Source: CAVWSM01 sp963757805
GTDB lineage: Bacteria > Actinomycetota > Actinomycetes > Jiangellales > Jiangellaceae
Direction: 5' to 3'
Length of the DNA: 64,000 nucleotides
Assembly: GCA_963757805.1 (NCBI GenBank)
Contig: CAVWSM010000006.1
Coordinates: forward strand, 620,001-684,000
Below are positions 1-9,364 of the stretch, one piece after another. Both the position numbers and the translations under genes were made by a program. How positions within the stretch are numbered: position 1 is the stretch's first letter; every line of letters starts with the position of its first letter. Under the pieces are notes generated by a model. That model was not told the DNA's origin, ran no database searches, and saw nothing but the letters and a program-made list of their open reading frames with translations.

Positions 1-473
1 CGATGTCGAGCTGTTGGCGCAGTCGCTCGGCGGTCAGGCCATTGGCAACGGTGAGCCGCGGCGAGTGGTCGGTGAGCGCGAAGTAGCTCATGTCCGAGCT
101 CGCGCGCCGCCCGCGCCATCTGCTCGATGGGTGCATGGCCGTCAGACCAGTCGGAGTGGACGTGCAGGTCGCCACGGAGCAACGCTCGGAGCTCAGCACC
201 ACCGGTGGCAACCGGCTCGTCGAGTGTTGCCTCGAGCTCCTGCAGGTAGGTCGGAGTCTTCCCGCTGACCGCCTCGACGACGATCGCGGCAGTCTTCTCG
301 CCGACGCCCGGCAGATCCCGGAGCGTTCCGTTGCGCACCCGCTCGGCTAACTCGTCCGCGGGCACCCGCGCAAGCGTTTCTGCCGCCCTGCGATACGCAC
401 GGACCCTGTAGGTCGGCTGATGCTGCCGCTCCAGCAGGTACGCGATCCGGCGCAGCGCCTCGACGGGGTCCAC
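1..473 (-). CDS. PHP-domain protein, PolX-like (3' part missing)
   Basis: This is the first 157 residues of a protein that runs off the left edge. The N-terminal half resembles the DNA polymerase X family fingers/8-kDa region, with a helix-hairpin-helix segment (LPGVGEKTAAIVVEAVSG, about residues 53-70). A PHP phosphoesterase begins directly afterwards with the metal-binding motif GDLHVHSDWSDG (about residue 100) and ALTDHSPR. No polymerase palm lies between them, so it looks like a short HhH-PHP protein and not full PolX. The GTG start is chosen because an in-frame TGA lies three codons upstream and a GGTGAGG ribosome site precedes it. The role (DNA repair nuclease or phosphoesterase) is inferred from the family. 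Confidence 0.75.
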   Translation of the reverse strand, partial: MDPVEALRRIAYLLERQHQPTYRVRAYRRAAETLARVPADELAERVRNGTLRDLPGVGEKTAAIVVEAVSGKTPTYLQELEATLDEPVATGGAELRALLRGDLHVHSDWSDGHAPIEQMARAARELGHELLRAHRPLAAAHRCQWPDRRATAPTARH

Positions 474-502
474 GACGCCTCACCGTAGCCAACTCTCCAA
501 CG

Positions 503-550
503 GATCATGAGACATCGTCGGTGCGGCTACACCGGAGATGTCTCATGATC
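503..550. terminator. GACATC-type hairpin, likely terminator
   Basis: GATCATGAGACATC (503-516) is repeated as a perfect inverted copy at 537-550, with 20 nt between the arms that themselves pair (CGGTG/CACCG). It follows the small gene ending at 570 on the minus strand and precedes the PHP gene, so it can terminate the LacI transcript. It belongs to a hairpin family also seen at 17216, 27985 and 41408. Confidence 0.65.
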
Positions 551-569
551 GGCGGGCTGCCGGCACGCA

Positions 570-776
570 CTAGGTGCTCGGCATGCACTCCTGCACGCGG
601 GGTGGCTCGACCCGGTCGGCGATCTTGTGCAGGACGGAGGCGGCGCTCAGGCGCGTGCGAGCGAGCCGAACCGGCCGAGGGGCGGGGGTGTCGGGGATGA
701 CTGGCGCGTCCGGCAGAGCAGACTGCGCGTCATCGCGCGTACGACGCACCGCGAGGATGAAGGCGATGGGTTCCAT
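570..776 (-). CDS. Small hypothetical protein, 68 aa
   Basis: This short reading frame starts 11 bases after the LacI stop codon and has a GGAG ribosome site 8 bases before its ATG, which favours real translation. The product is basic, with a proline-rich centre (APVIPDTPAPRP) and a likely amphipathic helix (LSAASVLHKIADRV). It has no signal peptide, no membrane segment and no domain I recognise. Similar short actinobacterial proteins ending in a helix of the LHRIADRVEP type are familiar to me, but I assign no function. The palindrome at 503-550 follows it and would end the transcript. Confidence 0.45.
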   Translation of the reverse strand: MEPIAFILAVRRTRDDAQSALPDAPVIPDTPAPRPVRLARTRLSAASVLHKIADRVEPPRVQECMPST

Positions 777-787
777 GACGTTGACTC

Positions 788-1843
788 CTAGATCGGCGCG
801 GGCCCAGTGGAGGCGCGCACCACAAGCTGGGTAGGAAGGACGATCTGCCGGTCGGCGATCTCCTCAGGTGTGTCGAGAAGCAGACCGGCGGCGAGTCGAC
901 CCTTGTCGACGATCGGCTGCCGGACGGTCGTGAGCCGCTCAGTTGCGGCTGCCTCGATGTCGTCGAAACCGACGACCGAGACGTCGACACCTGGGCGCAG
1001 GCCGCGCGTCTCCAGCGCGTCGAGCACTCCGAGTGCCAAGAGATCTGTCACCGCGGCGATGGCGGTCGGGCGAGGAGCGCGATCCAACACGTACGCCGCT
1101 GCGGACGCCCCAGCCGCGCGGTTGTTGCCCGTGGCGTTCACCTTCTGTACGTCAGACCACGGAACCCCGACCTCGGCGAACGCGTCGCGAAAGCCGCGGA
1201 ACCGCTCGCGTGGGATGTAGTAGGGCACCTCCTCCGGCTCCACGGAGACGAGGCCCTCGCCCATGCCGCGGCTCAAGTAGTCGGAGATGACTGCGATGCG
1301 GCGGTGCCCGAGCTGCGTGAGGTGCTGTCCGGCCGCGTAGGTGGCCGCCGCCTCGTCGATGCCGACGTACATCGCGTTGGGGTCGACCTCGGTCCGCTGC
1401 TCGGCGAACACGATCGGTAGACCCCGCTCCTGCACCGCGTCCAGTGACTCGTGCCAATCGGGCACGCAGTAGGCGCAGAACCCGTCTACGACGGCGTTCT
1501 TGACCGTGGCCACGGCTGCATCGCTCTCGGTGTCCAGCGGGATCAGCAAGATGCCGGTGCCCTTGCGCTCTGCGGCGTGGGCCAGCCCGTGCAACCACTG
1601 GATCGCGTACGGGTCCGTCAGCGCGTACGACAGCGACACGGTCATGAGCACACCGATCGTCCCGACGTGCCCTCCTCGCAGCGACCGGGCGGCGATGTTG
1701 GGACCCGAGTATCCGAGCGACCGAGCCGCCTCCATGATCCGTTCCCGCAGGTCCGGGGACAGCTGGTCGGGGCGGCTGTAGGCGTTGGAAACGGTGCTGC
1801 GGGAGACGCCCACCGCGTCGGCCACCGTCTGCATCGTGGGCAC
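788..1843 (-). CDS. LacI-family transcriptional regulator
   Basis: This is a one-component sugar-type repressor of 351 residues, the usual LacI length. The N-terminal helix-turn-helix reads TVADAVGVSRSTVSNAYSRP, followed by the hinge helix (GPNIAARSLRGG). The periplasmic-binding-protein-like effector domain runs from about residue 60 and ends in VGFDDIEAAATERLTTVRQP, the normal LacI C-terminal block. I prefer the GTG at 1843 to the upstream ATG at 1861: AAGGGA sits 6 bases before the GTG, and the ATG lies inside a palindrome (1860-1882) that looks like the operator. No sugar gene is next to it, so its target is unknown; autoregulation is likely. Confidence 0.85.
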   Translation of the reverse strand: MPTMQTVADAVGVSRSTVSNAYSRPDQLSPDLRERIMEAARSLGYSGPNIAARSLRGGHVGTIGVLMTVSLSYALTDPYAIQWLHGLAHAAERKGTGILLIPLDTESDAAVATVKNAVVDGFCAYCVPDWHESLDAVQERGLPIVFAEQRTEVDPNAMYVGIDEAAATYAAGQHLTQLGHRRIAVISDYLSRGMGEGLVSVEPEEVPYYIPRERFRGFRDAFAEVGVPWSDVQKVNATGNNRAAGASAAAYVLDRAPRPTAIAAVTDLLALGVLDALETRGLRPGVDVSVVGFDDIEAAATERLTTVRQPIVDKGRLAAGLLLDTPEEIADRQIVLPTQLVVRASTGPAPI

Positions 1844-1859
1844 CGTAATTCCCTTCTGC

Positions 1860-1882
1860 ATCGATCTAGTATCTCAATCGAT
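1860..1882. promoter_or_regulatory. Putative LacI operator
   Basis: An imperfect palindrome lies just upstream of the LacI gene, with ATCGAT half-sites at 1860-1865 and 1877-1882 and a partly symmetric centre. Its position over the expected promoter or leader suggests autorepression. Confidence 0.4.
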
Positions 1883-1958
1883 ACAGTACGCCGATCTCCG
1901 CATCCCGCAACCCCCAATTGCCTCAGATCCACACCTCTGAATGTCGCCCTCAGGGCAG

Positions 1959-3238
1959 TCAGCGATACGCCGCCACAGAAACAACGACGCCGGGCCACTC
2001 GCCGTGAGCCACGGCCAGCGCCGGCACCTCGGCCGCCGCAAACCGGGCGACCAGGGGGTCGGGTTCCGCCGTAGGGACGAAGGCATGGACGCCCACGGGC
2101 GCACCGGCCAGGGACCACTCCGGCGCAAGATCGGCAGCGAGCCGCATCCTTCGTCGGGCGTACTCGCGACGAGCCTCGCGAAGGTGTCGGTCGAGTGCGC
2201 CCGACGCGATCAGCTCGCTGACCGTCAGTTGCGTGAGCACCGAGCCTCCGAGGTCCGTCTGGAGGCGCACCGCGCGCAATCGATCGGCAACAGGGGCAGG
2301 CGCGACAATCCACCCAATGCGGACGCCGGGCGCCAGCAATTTCGAGAGCGAGTCGACGTGGATGACGATGTCCGGGGCAAGCGCCTGGACCGATGCAGGA
2401 ACCACGCCAGGCTCGGCGAGATGTGAGTCGTAGTCGTCCTCGATCAGCCACCGACCTCGCTCCCGGCAGTCGTCCACCAAGCGACGACGCCGCTCTGCCG
2501 GCATCAATACGCCGGTCGGATATTGGTGGCTGGGCGTGGACAGCACCGCACCGGCGTCGTCGGGGATGAGCTCCGGGACCAGGCCGTGCTCGTCGATCGG
2601 CACCCGGCGGCAAGTGACCGTCTGACTCAAGACGTACGCCGCGCCAGTCGAACCAGGATCTTCGACAGCCCAAACCGACTGGCCGAGTGCCTGCGCAAGC
2701 AGCACGAGAGACTGCGACACACCCGTCGTCACGTGGATCTGGTCCGGCTCGGCCGCGACACCGCGCGTGCGGCCGAGCCACTCGGCCAGGACGGCGCGCA
2801 ACCGGGGATGACCGCTCGGATCCGGGTATCCCAGATCGCGGTCGCTGAGCCGCTGCAACGCCGCCCGTGTTGCCGCGGCCCAGGCGCGGTGCGGAAAGAG
2901 CTTGGGATCCGGTACGCCCGGCGAAGGCGGCGGCGCAGTCGACCGTACGGCGTCCAGTGCCGGCGGGCCACCGGCTGGCCGGGGCAGCACGACGGGGCGG
3001 CGGCGCGGGTGCAACGGAGGAAACCCTCGGCGGCGAGCCCAGTGTAGACGCTGTCGACAAGCCCGCGGGACATGCCCAGCGCGCCAGCCAACGACCGCGC
3101 ACCCGGCAACGACGACGCGGGCGGGAGGGCGCGAGTGTGAACGGCTTCAATGATGCGGGCGCGCAGCCAGATCCCCTTGCCGGTGGCCGGCGGGACACCC
3201 CAGCCGGCCGTGAGCTCGCGCACCGCCTCGTCGGTCAC
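1959..3238 (-). CDS. MocR/GabR-type regulator (GntR wHTH plus aminotransferase), frameshifted
   Basis: The protein starts at GTG 3238 with a GntR winged helix (about residues 1-75; SLAGALGMSRGLVDSVYTGL). It continues with a fold-type I aminotransferase domain containing LGYPDPSGHPRLRAVLAEWL, the aspartate region IEDDYDSHL and the PLP-lysine motif DSLSKLLAPGVRIGW. The two halves are in different frames; the break is near 3010-3016, just after AAEGFLR. A single-base change would restore a protein of about 425 residues. MocR regulators usually control a divergent gene for vitamin B6, amine or transport functions, and an EamA exporter lies divergently 65 bp away. Either a sequence error or a recent inactivation is possible. 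Confidence 0.8.
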
Positions 3239-3282
3239 TGGCCTAGTGAAGCAGGTCTCAACTGGCTCTGTGAATAGGCCAG
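3237..3282. promoter_or_regulatory. Putative MocR operator between divergent genes
   Basis: The 65-bp gap between the MocR gene and the EamA gene holds ACTGGC as a direct repeat (3237 and 3261) and an inverted pair CTGGCCTA (3238-3245) / TAGGCCAG (3275-3282). MocR proteins commonly bind repeats in such divergent gaps. Confidence 0.35.
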
Positions 3283-3303
3283 ACTCGGCAGCACCGTGGG
3301 GCC

Positions 3304-4184
3304 GTGACCAGCTCTCCAGACCTCCACCCTGAGCCCGACGACAGCGGGCGCCATCGCCTGCACCATCGGCATGTCGCTTGTGGGCGCGTCGGTCGCGATG
3401 GCGCCGGTGCTCGCCGACTACCCAGTGCTCGCCGGGCAGGCTTGGCGCTACCTGCTTGCCGGCCTGGTCCTGGTGCCACTGCTTGCTCGCCACCGCCGCC
3501 CGATGCCGCGGCTCCCGATCGCCGATATTGCACGGCTCGTCCTCATCGCAGCGACCGGCCTCGCCGGATTCAACTGGTGCCTGATCGAGGGCGCTCGCCG
3601 CGCCGACCCGGCCCTCCTCGGGGCGGTCATCGGGTCCGTTCCGCTGATCTTGGCGATCACCGGCGCGCGCACCGCTGGCCGGCGGGTCGAGCTCCGCGCC
3701 GTCGTCGCCGGGGCGGTCGTCGCCAGCGGGATCGTGTTCGTCCACGGAGCGACAGGCACGCCGCGGCCGCGATCCCGTACGCGATCGGGCTTGTCGTTTG
3801 TGAGGTCGCCTTCACCCTGCTCGCCGTACCCCTGCTGCGGCGCATCTCGCCCCTGCAGCTGACGGCGGCCGTATGCCTCGCCGCGGTTCCGCTCCTCGCC
3901 GCGCTGGCGGCACTGCAGCCGGGGGCTGACCTGCAGGTTCCGACTGACCAGCAGAGCTGCTGGCGCTCGGCTACATGGCCGTGCTCACGACGGCCGTCGC
4001 ATTTTTGCTGTGGTACCGCGGCGTGGCGATTCTCGGCGCCGACCGAGCCGGTCTGTTCTGTGGCGTGATGCCAGTGGCGGGTGTGGTCGCCGGCCTGGCA
4101 ATCGGCACGACGACGGCCTCGTTGTTGACGCTGGCCGGAGTGACGATGTGCGCCACGGGCATTGCATTCGGCCTGCAGCGCTGA
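3304..4184 (+). pseudogene. EamA (DMT superfamily) transporter, multiply frameshifted
   Basis: Three consecutive frames give the parts of one ten-helix EamA exporter. The first (3371-3770) has SLVGASVAMAPVLADYPVLA, WRYLLAGLVLVPLLA and the EamA motif GFNWCLIEGARRADPALLG. The second (about 3765-3960) has PYAIGLVVCEVAFTLLAVPL. The third (about 3975-4184) has VLTTAVAFLLWYRGVAILG and GVMPVAGVVAGLAIG and ends at a stop. At least two indels are needed, and the true start (GTG 3304 or later) is out of frame with the first part. EamA proteins export metabolites or amino acids; the divergent MocR regulator is its likely controller. Confidence 0.75.
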
Positions 4185-4210
4185 GGGCGCGAAGCCGTAC
4201 GCTCTCACCC

Positions 4211-5450
4211 ATGTCCACGGCTGCCGCCTCCGCCCCACACAGGGACGTCACGGTCCGCAAGCTCGAGCGGGCAACCGGTCAGCTTGCGTCTGCCGCGCTG
4301 AGCCCGGATGGATGAGACGCTGCCGTGGTTCCGCGCGATGCGGGCCGACGAGCGGTCCTGGATCGGTCTAGTGGCGCAGGCCGGCATTGCCGCGTTCGTT
4401 AGCTGGTTCCGCTCCCCCGACGACCATCCGAAAGTCACAGCCGACGTCTTCGGCACCGCGCCGCGCGAGCTGACCCGGGCCATCACGCTTCAGCAGACCG
4501 TAGAAATGGTGCGCGTGACGATCGTCGTGGCCGAGGAGCGCATCGACGAGATCGTGGAGCCCGACGAGGCGCCAGTCGTACGCGAAGGACTGCTTCGCTA
4601 CTCGCGAGAGGTCGCCTTCGCCGCCGCCGAGATCTATGCGCGCGCCGCGGAGGCCCGCGGTGCCTGGGATGCCCGCCTCGAGGCACTGGTCGTCGACGCC
4701 TTGCTGCGCGGCGACGCCGACGAGTCGATCCGCTCGCGAGCAGCCGCGCTCGGCTGGGACGCGGCCGGCCACGTGAGCGTCGTCGTCGGTACGGCCCCCG
4801 CGGGCGCCGCGCCCGAGGCCGTGGTGGATGCCGTACGACGGGCCGCGCGGCACGCCAAGCTCGACGTCCTCGCCGGGGTCCAAGGCGACCGGCTCGTCGC
4901 GGTGCTCGGCAACGCACCCGATCCGCTCGCCGCCGCGCACGCCGTAGTCGGGCAGTTCGGGCCTGGGCCGGTCGTGGCCGGCCCTGTCGTGGCCGACCTC
5001 GCGGCGGCCAGCGCGTCGGCGCAGGCGGCGACGGCGGCGCTCCGGGCGGCCGCCGGCTGGCCCGAGGCCCCGCGCCCCACGACTGCAGACATGCTGCTGC
5101 CTGAGCGGGCGCTGTCGGGTGACGCCGAGGCCAGCCGTGCCCTCGTGGCCGAGGTGTACGCGCCAGTGGCCGCCGCTGGCCCCGTTCTCCTGGAGACGTT
5201 GTCGGCTTTCCTCGAGCACGGCGGCTCGGTCGAGGCCACGGCCCGGGCGTTGTTCGTACACCCCAACACCGTCCGCTACCGGCTGCGTCGGGTCACCGAG
5301 ATCACCGGGTACGCCCCGAATGACCCCCGCGACTCGTACACACTGCGGCTGTCGCTCACCCTGGGTCGCCTCGCCGGTGGAGTGACCACCAGGATCTCCC
5401 CCGCACTGCTAGGCCTGCAGGCCTGTCACGGCGGGGAGAAACCTGCTTAA
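4211..5450 (+). CDS. fasR: PucR-family activator of the fatty acid operon (FasR-like), one frameshift
   Basis: This regulator precedes fabD as FasR does in Streptomyces, where it activates fabD-fabH-acpP-fabF. The N-terminus (MSTAAASAPHRDVTVRKLER) is read from ATG 4211. The rest, from MDETLPWFRAMRADERSWIG onward, lies in another frame, and removing one C from the CCC run near 4303 joins them as AALSRMDETLPW. The C-terminus holds the PucR/CdaR helix-turn-helix (SVEATARALFVHPNTVRYRL, about residues 335-355 of the repaired 412-residue protein). The middle is a GGDEF-like CdaR region. The gene is almost certainly functional in the organism, because the join restores the family sequence exactly. 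Confidence 0.85.
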
Positions 5451-5570
5451 CGTGGTCATTCCCGACCGGGCAGCAGTCCGCCCGTTTGTAGGACATGCAC
5501 AAAGCCCCGCCCCGCAACTTCGTCGGCGGCTATGCCGCGGTCCACCCCGTCAACCCGCCAAGGTGGACAG

Positions 5571-6755
5571 GTGCTCGTCATCGTCGCTCCCGGCCAGGGC
5601 GCCCAGTCGCCCGGCTTCCTCAGCCCGTGGCTCGAGGTCCCCGCGTTCGAAGACCGCCTCCGGTGGCTGTCCGCCGTGGCTGACCTCGACCTCCTGCACT
5701 ACGGCACCGAGGCTGACGCAGAGACGATCCGCGACACCGCGATCGCCCAGCCGCTGCTCGTGGGCGCCGGCCTGGTCGCCGCACTCGCACTCTTTCCGCA
5801 CCCGGCCGATGCCTTCCGCGTGCTCGGGGCGACCGCGGGTCACAGCGTCGGCGAGATCACGGCCGCGGCCGGCGTCGGTGTCATCAGCGCGGAGCAGGCC
5901 ATGGTGCTTGTCCGTGAGCGCGGCAAGGCGATGGCGGCCGCCGCGAGCGTGACCCCGACCGGCATGACTGCGGTGCTCGGCGGCGACGCCGACGAGGTCG
6001 CCGCCAAGCTCGAAGAGCACGGCCTCACCCCGGCCAACATCAACGGCGCCGGTCAGGTGGTCGCGGCGGGTACGACCGAGCAGCTCGACGCCCTCAAGGC
6101 CGATCCGCCGACGCGCGCGCGACTCGTACCCCTGTCCGTCGCCGGCGCATTCCACACCCACCACATGGCACCCGCGGTCGAGACCCTCGGCCGCTATGCC
6201 CGGGCGGTGTCCACCCACGACCCCCGGGCCCGTCTGCTGTCCAACCGCGACGGCGCGGTCATGCAGACCGGTCGCGAGGTGCTCGACCGCATCGTCGCGC
6301 AGGTCAGCAACCCGGTCCGTTGGGACTTGTGCATGCAGGCCATGGCCGACATCGGTGTGACCGGGCTGCTGGAGATGCCGCCCGCCGGCACCCTGGTCGG
6401 ACTTGCCAAGCGCGCCCTCCCCGGCGTCGAGACGTTCGCACTCAAGACGCCCGGCGACCTCGACGAAGCGCGCGCGTTCGTCGAGCGGCATTCGACCCAC
6501 AACCCGCTCGACGTGGCTCCGACCTGGCGCCTCATCGTGTCCCCGATCAAGGGCACCTTCGCGAAGTCGTCAGTGCCCACCGACAAGCCGCTCGACCCAG
6601 GCACGATGATCGGCACCGTCGCCTCGCTCCGTGACTCCGTACGGGTTGTTGCGCCGCACGGGGGTACCGTCATCGAGTGGCTCGTCGAGGACGGCGATCC
6701 CGTCGCCCCCGGCCAGCCGCTGCTCCGCCTCCACCCCGAGGGAGTACCCGCATGA
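5571..6755 (+). CDS. fabD: Malonyl-CoA:ACP transacylase with C-terminal BCCP-like domain
   Basis: FabD moves malonate from CoA to ACP to feed fatty acid elongation. The acyltransferase domain fills about residues 1-310, with the oxyanion motif APGQGAQ, nucleophile Ser92 in AGHSVGE and the catalytic His in GAFHTHHM. GTG 5571 is chosen because AGGTGG lies 4 bases upstream and the protein then begins directly with VLVIVAPGQG. The extra C-terminal 74 residues (321-394) align with a biotin carboxyl carrier fold: IVSPIKGTF at the start and GTVIEWLVEDGDPVAPGQP at the end. Where BCCP has the biotinylated EAMKM, this protein has ASLRD (Arg354), so biotin cannot attach there. The stop overlaps the fabH start by 4 bases. 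Confidence 0.9.
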   Translation: MLVIVAPGQGAQSPGFLSPWLEVPAFEDRLRWLSAVADLDLLHYGTEADAETIRDTAIAQPLLVGAGLVAALALFPHPADAFRVLGATAGHSVGEITAAAGVGVISAEQAMVLVRERGKAMAAAASVTPTGMTAVLGGDADEVAAKLEEHGLTPANINGAGQVVAAGTTEQLDALKADPPTRARLVPLSVAGAFHTHHMAPAVETLGRYARAVSTHDPRARLLSNRDGAVMQTGREVLDRIVAQVSNPVRWDLCMQAMADIGVTGLLEMPPAGTLVGLAKRALPGVETFALKTPGDLDEARAFVERHSTHNPLDVAPTWRLIVSPIKGTFAKSSVPTDKPLDPGTMIGTVASLRDSVRVVAPHGGTVIEWLVEDGDPVAPGQPLLRLHPEGVPA

Positions 6756-7771
6756 CCGACGCCAGCACCGCACGGATCGCCGCACCGCAGGCCGCACCGC
6801 ACGCGCGCATCCTGGGCGTCGGCGGCTACCGTCCCTCGCGCTTGGTCACCAACGACGAGATCATCCAGAACATCGACTCGTCCGACGAGTGGATCCGCAC
6901 CCGCTCCGGCATCGTGTCGCGCCGCTGGGCCACCGAAGACGAGACCGTGCTCACGATGTCAGTGGCGGCAGCCGGCAAGGCACTGGCGCAGGCCGGAGTC
7001 GACGCGTCCCAAGTCGGCGCAGTCATCGTGGCGACGGTGTCGCACTTCTACCAGACACCAGGCATCGCACCGCAGATCGCGCATGAGCTCGGCATGGACA
7101 AGCCCGCCGCATTCGACATCTCCGCCGCGTGCGCCGGGTTCGTCCACGGGGTGTCACTCGCCAACGACATGATCCGCGGCGGCAGCGCGAAGTATGTCGT
7201 CGTGATCGGGGTGGAGCGCCTGTCGGACCTCACCGACAGCTATGACCGGTCGACCGCGTTCCTGTTCGCCGACGGCGCGGGTGCGGTCGTCGTCGGGCCT
7301 AGCGAAGAGCCCGGCATCAGCCAGGTCGTCTGGGGGTCCGAGGGCGACAAGGCGGCACTGATCTCGCAGAAGGAAAGCTGGATGGAGGCGCTGCACGGCG
7401 AGGGCGCGCCTTTCTGGCCGCACCTGCGCCAGGACGGCCAGCCGGTCTTCCGCTGGGCGTCGTTCGAGATGGCCAAGGTTGCGCAGCAAGCCCTCGACGC
7501 GGCGGGCATCACCGCCGACCAGCTCGACGTCTTCGTCCCCCACCAGGCCAACATGCGCATCATCGACGCGATGGCCCGCACCCTCAAGCTGCCCGAGCAC
7601 GTCGTCGTCGCCCGCGACATCGCCGAGCAGGGCAACACGTCCGCCGCCTCGGTCCCGCTCGCGATCGAGCGGCTCTACGAGAACGGCGACGCCAAGAGCG
7701 GCGACCTCGCACTGCTCATCGGCTTTGGCGCGGGACTCGTGTACGCCGCCAACGTCGTCACCCTGCCCTGA
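6752..7771 (+). CDS. fabH: Beta-ketoacyl-ACP synthase III
   Basis: FabH condenses an acyl-CoA starter with malonyl-ACP and so sets chain starters (acetyl or branched, as is common in actinobacteria). All three catalytic residues are visible: Cys127 in DISAACAGFVHG, His in FVPHQANMRIID and Asn in EQGNTSAAS. The protein has 339 residues, typical for FabH. The ATG overlaps the fabD stop (ATGA) and GGGAG lies upstream, so the two are translationally coupled. It shares the operon with acpP, fabF and accD. Confidence 0.95.
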   Translation: MTDASTARIAAPQAAPHARILGVGGYRPSRLVTNDEIIQNIDSSDEWIRTRSGIVSRRWATEDETVLTMSVAAAGKALAQAGVDASQVGAVIVATVSHFYQTPGIAPQIAHELGMDKPAAFDISAACAGFVHGVSLANDMIRGGSAKYVVVIGVERLSDLTDSYDRSTAFLFADGAGAVVVGPSEEPGISQVVWGSEGDKAALISQKESWMEALHGEGAPFWPHLRQDGQPVFRWASFEMAKVAQQALDAAGITADQLDVFVPHQANMRIIDAMARTLKLPEHVVVARDIAEQGNTSAASVPLAIERLYENGDAKSGDLALLIGFGAGLVYAANVVTLP

Positions 7772-7845
7772 GCTGACAGCACCGTCAGTCATACGGTCTG
7801 CACGGACCGAGCCACCCACCCCCAACCCACTGGAGAACAGCACAG

Positions 7846-8091
7846 ATGGCTACCACTGAAGAGGTTCGCGCCGGCCTGGCCGAGATCGTCAACGAGGTCG
7901 CGGGCATCCCCGCCGACGACGTCAAGCTCGAGAAATCGTTCACCGACGACCTCGACGTCGACTCGCTCTCCATGGTCGAGATCGTGTACGCCGCGGAGGA
8001 GAAGTTCGCCGTGACCATCCCCGAGGACGAGGTCAAGAACCTCAAGACCGTGGGTGACGCGGTCTCCTTCATCGAGAAGGCGCAGGCCTGA
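7846..8091 (+). CDS. acpP: Acyl carrier protein
   Basis: This 81-residue acidic protein carries the growing acyl chain on 4'-phosphopantetheine. The attachment serine is Ser40 in the motif DDLDVDSLSMVEIV, and the fold's helices II and III follow (EEKFAVTIPEDEVKNLKTVG). It lies between fabH and fabF in the normal order of the actinobacterial FAS II operon. A GGAGAACAGCAC leader supplies the ribosome site before ATG 7846. Confidence 0.95.
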   Translation: MATTEEVRAGLAEIVNEVAGIPADDVKLEKSFTDDLDVDSLSMVEIVYAAEEKFAVTIPEDEVKNLKTVGDAVSFIEKAQA

Positions 8092-8096
8092 CCGAC

Positions 8097-9350
8097 ATGA
8101 CCCAGGCACGCGTCGTCGTCACCGGTCTCGGCGCGACAACGCCTCTCGGAGGCGACGTCGCGTCGACCTGGTCGGCACTGCTCGCCGGACAGTCCGGCGT
8201 CAAGAAGCTCGAGTACGACTGGGTCGAGCTGATCCCCGTACGGATCGGCGCCCCCGTCGCCGTCGAGCCGACCGAAGTGCTCGAGCGTGTCGAGGCCCGC
8301 CGCCTCGACCGGTCGGGCCAGCTCGCCACCGTGGCTGCCCGCGAGGCGTGGGCCGACGCTGGGTTCTCCGGCAAGGCCGAGGAGGCAGGACTCGACCCGA
8401 CCCGCGTTGCCGTCGTGATCGCGACGGGCATGGGCGGTCTGTGGACGCTGCTGAGCCAGTACGACGTCCTCAAGGAGAAGGGCTCGCGACGCATCTCGCC
8501 GCTCGCGATCCCGATGCTGATGCCCAACGCGTCCGCGGGGGCACTCAGCATCCAGTTCGGCGCGCGGGGCGGTGCACGTACGCCGGTGAGCGCCTGCGCC
8601 TCCGGTAACGAGGCGCTCACCGTCGCGCTCGACCTGTTCCGCAGCGGCGCTGTCGACGTCGTCGTCGCCGGCGGCACCGAGGCAGTCATCCACCCGCTGC
8701 CGATGGCGGCGTTCGGCCAGATGACTGCGCTGTCGACACGCAACGACGAGCCGGAGCGCGCGTCGCGGCCGTTCGACAAGGGCCGGGACGGCTTCGTGCT
8801 CGGCGAGGGCGCGGGCATCCTGGTGCTGGAGACGGCCGAGCATGCGGAGCGCCGCGGTGCCCGTACCTATGCGGAGCTCGCCGGCTATGGCATCACCTCC
8901 GACGCGCACCACATCGCGCAGCCCGATCCCGACTCCAAGGGCGTCATCCGCGCCCTGCAGCTGGCTCTGCAGGACTCCGGCATCGCCGCCGACGAGATCC
9001 ACCACATCAACGCGCACGCCACCTCGACACCAGCGGGCGATGTCGCCGAGAGCCAGGCCCTCCGCACGGTTCTGGGCAAGGCAGCCGACCATGCGGCCGT
9101 GACCGCGACCAAGTCGATGACCGGGCACCTGCTCGGCGCGGCCGGTGCGGTCGAGGCCATCGCGACGGTCAAGGCGCTCACCGAGCGGCTCGCCCCGGCA
9201 GTCGCCAACCTCGATGACCTCGACGACGCCGTCGATGTCGACATCGTCCGCGGTGAGCCGCGCCGGCTCCCCGACGGTCCGATTGCCGGGCTCAACAACG
9301 CCTTCGGCTTCGGCGGGCACAACGTGTCGGTCGCTTTCCGCACCCTTTAG
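8097..9350 (+). CDS. fabF: Beta-ketoacyl-ACP synthase II
   Basis: FabF performs the repeated condensation of acyl-ACP with malonyl-ACP. The Cys-His-His triad is visible in VSACASGNEAL, INAHATSTPAGD and KSMTGHLLGAAG. The C-terminal glycine-rich NNAFGFGGHNVSVAF block is present. At 417 residues it has full length. It starts five bases after acpP and is followed 14 bases later by accD. In mycobacteria the equivalent genes (kasA/kasB) also lie with an accD, which supports a single operon for malonyl supply and elongation. Confidence 0.95.
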   Translation: MTQARVVVTGLGATTPLGGDVASTWSALLAGQSGVKKLEYDWVELIPVRIGAPVAVEPTEVLERVEARRLDRSGQLATVAAREAWADAGFSGKAEEAGLDPTRVAVVIATGMGGLWTLLSQYDVLKEKGSRRISPLAIPMLMPNASAGALSIQFGARGGARTPVSACASGNEALTVALDLFRSGAVDVVVAGGTEAVIHPLPMAAFGQMTALSTRNDEPERASRPFDKGRDGFVLGEGAGILVLETAEHAERRGARTYAELAGYGITSDAHHIAQPDPDSKGVIRALQLALQDSGIAADEIHHINAHATSTPAGDVAESQALRTVLGKAADHAAVTATKSMTGHLLGAAGAVEAIATVKALTERLAPAVANLDDLDDAVDVDIVRGEPRRLPDGPIAGLNNAFGFGGHNVSVAFRTL

Positions 9351-9364
9351 AACCGGAGCACAGC

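Noticed and set aside
7785..9320. Long open frame on the minus strand opposite acpP-fabF
   Set aside because: The plus-strand genes have complete family sequences; the antisense frame has no family pattern and reflects high GC codon use.
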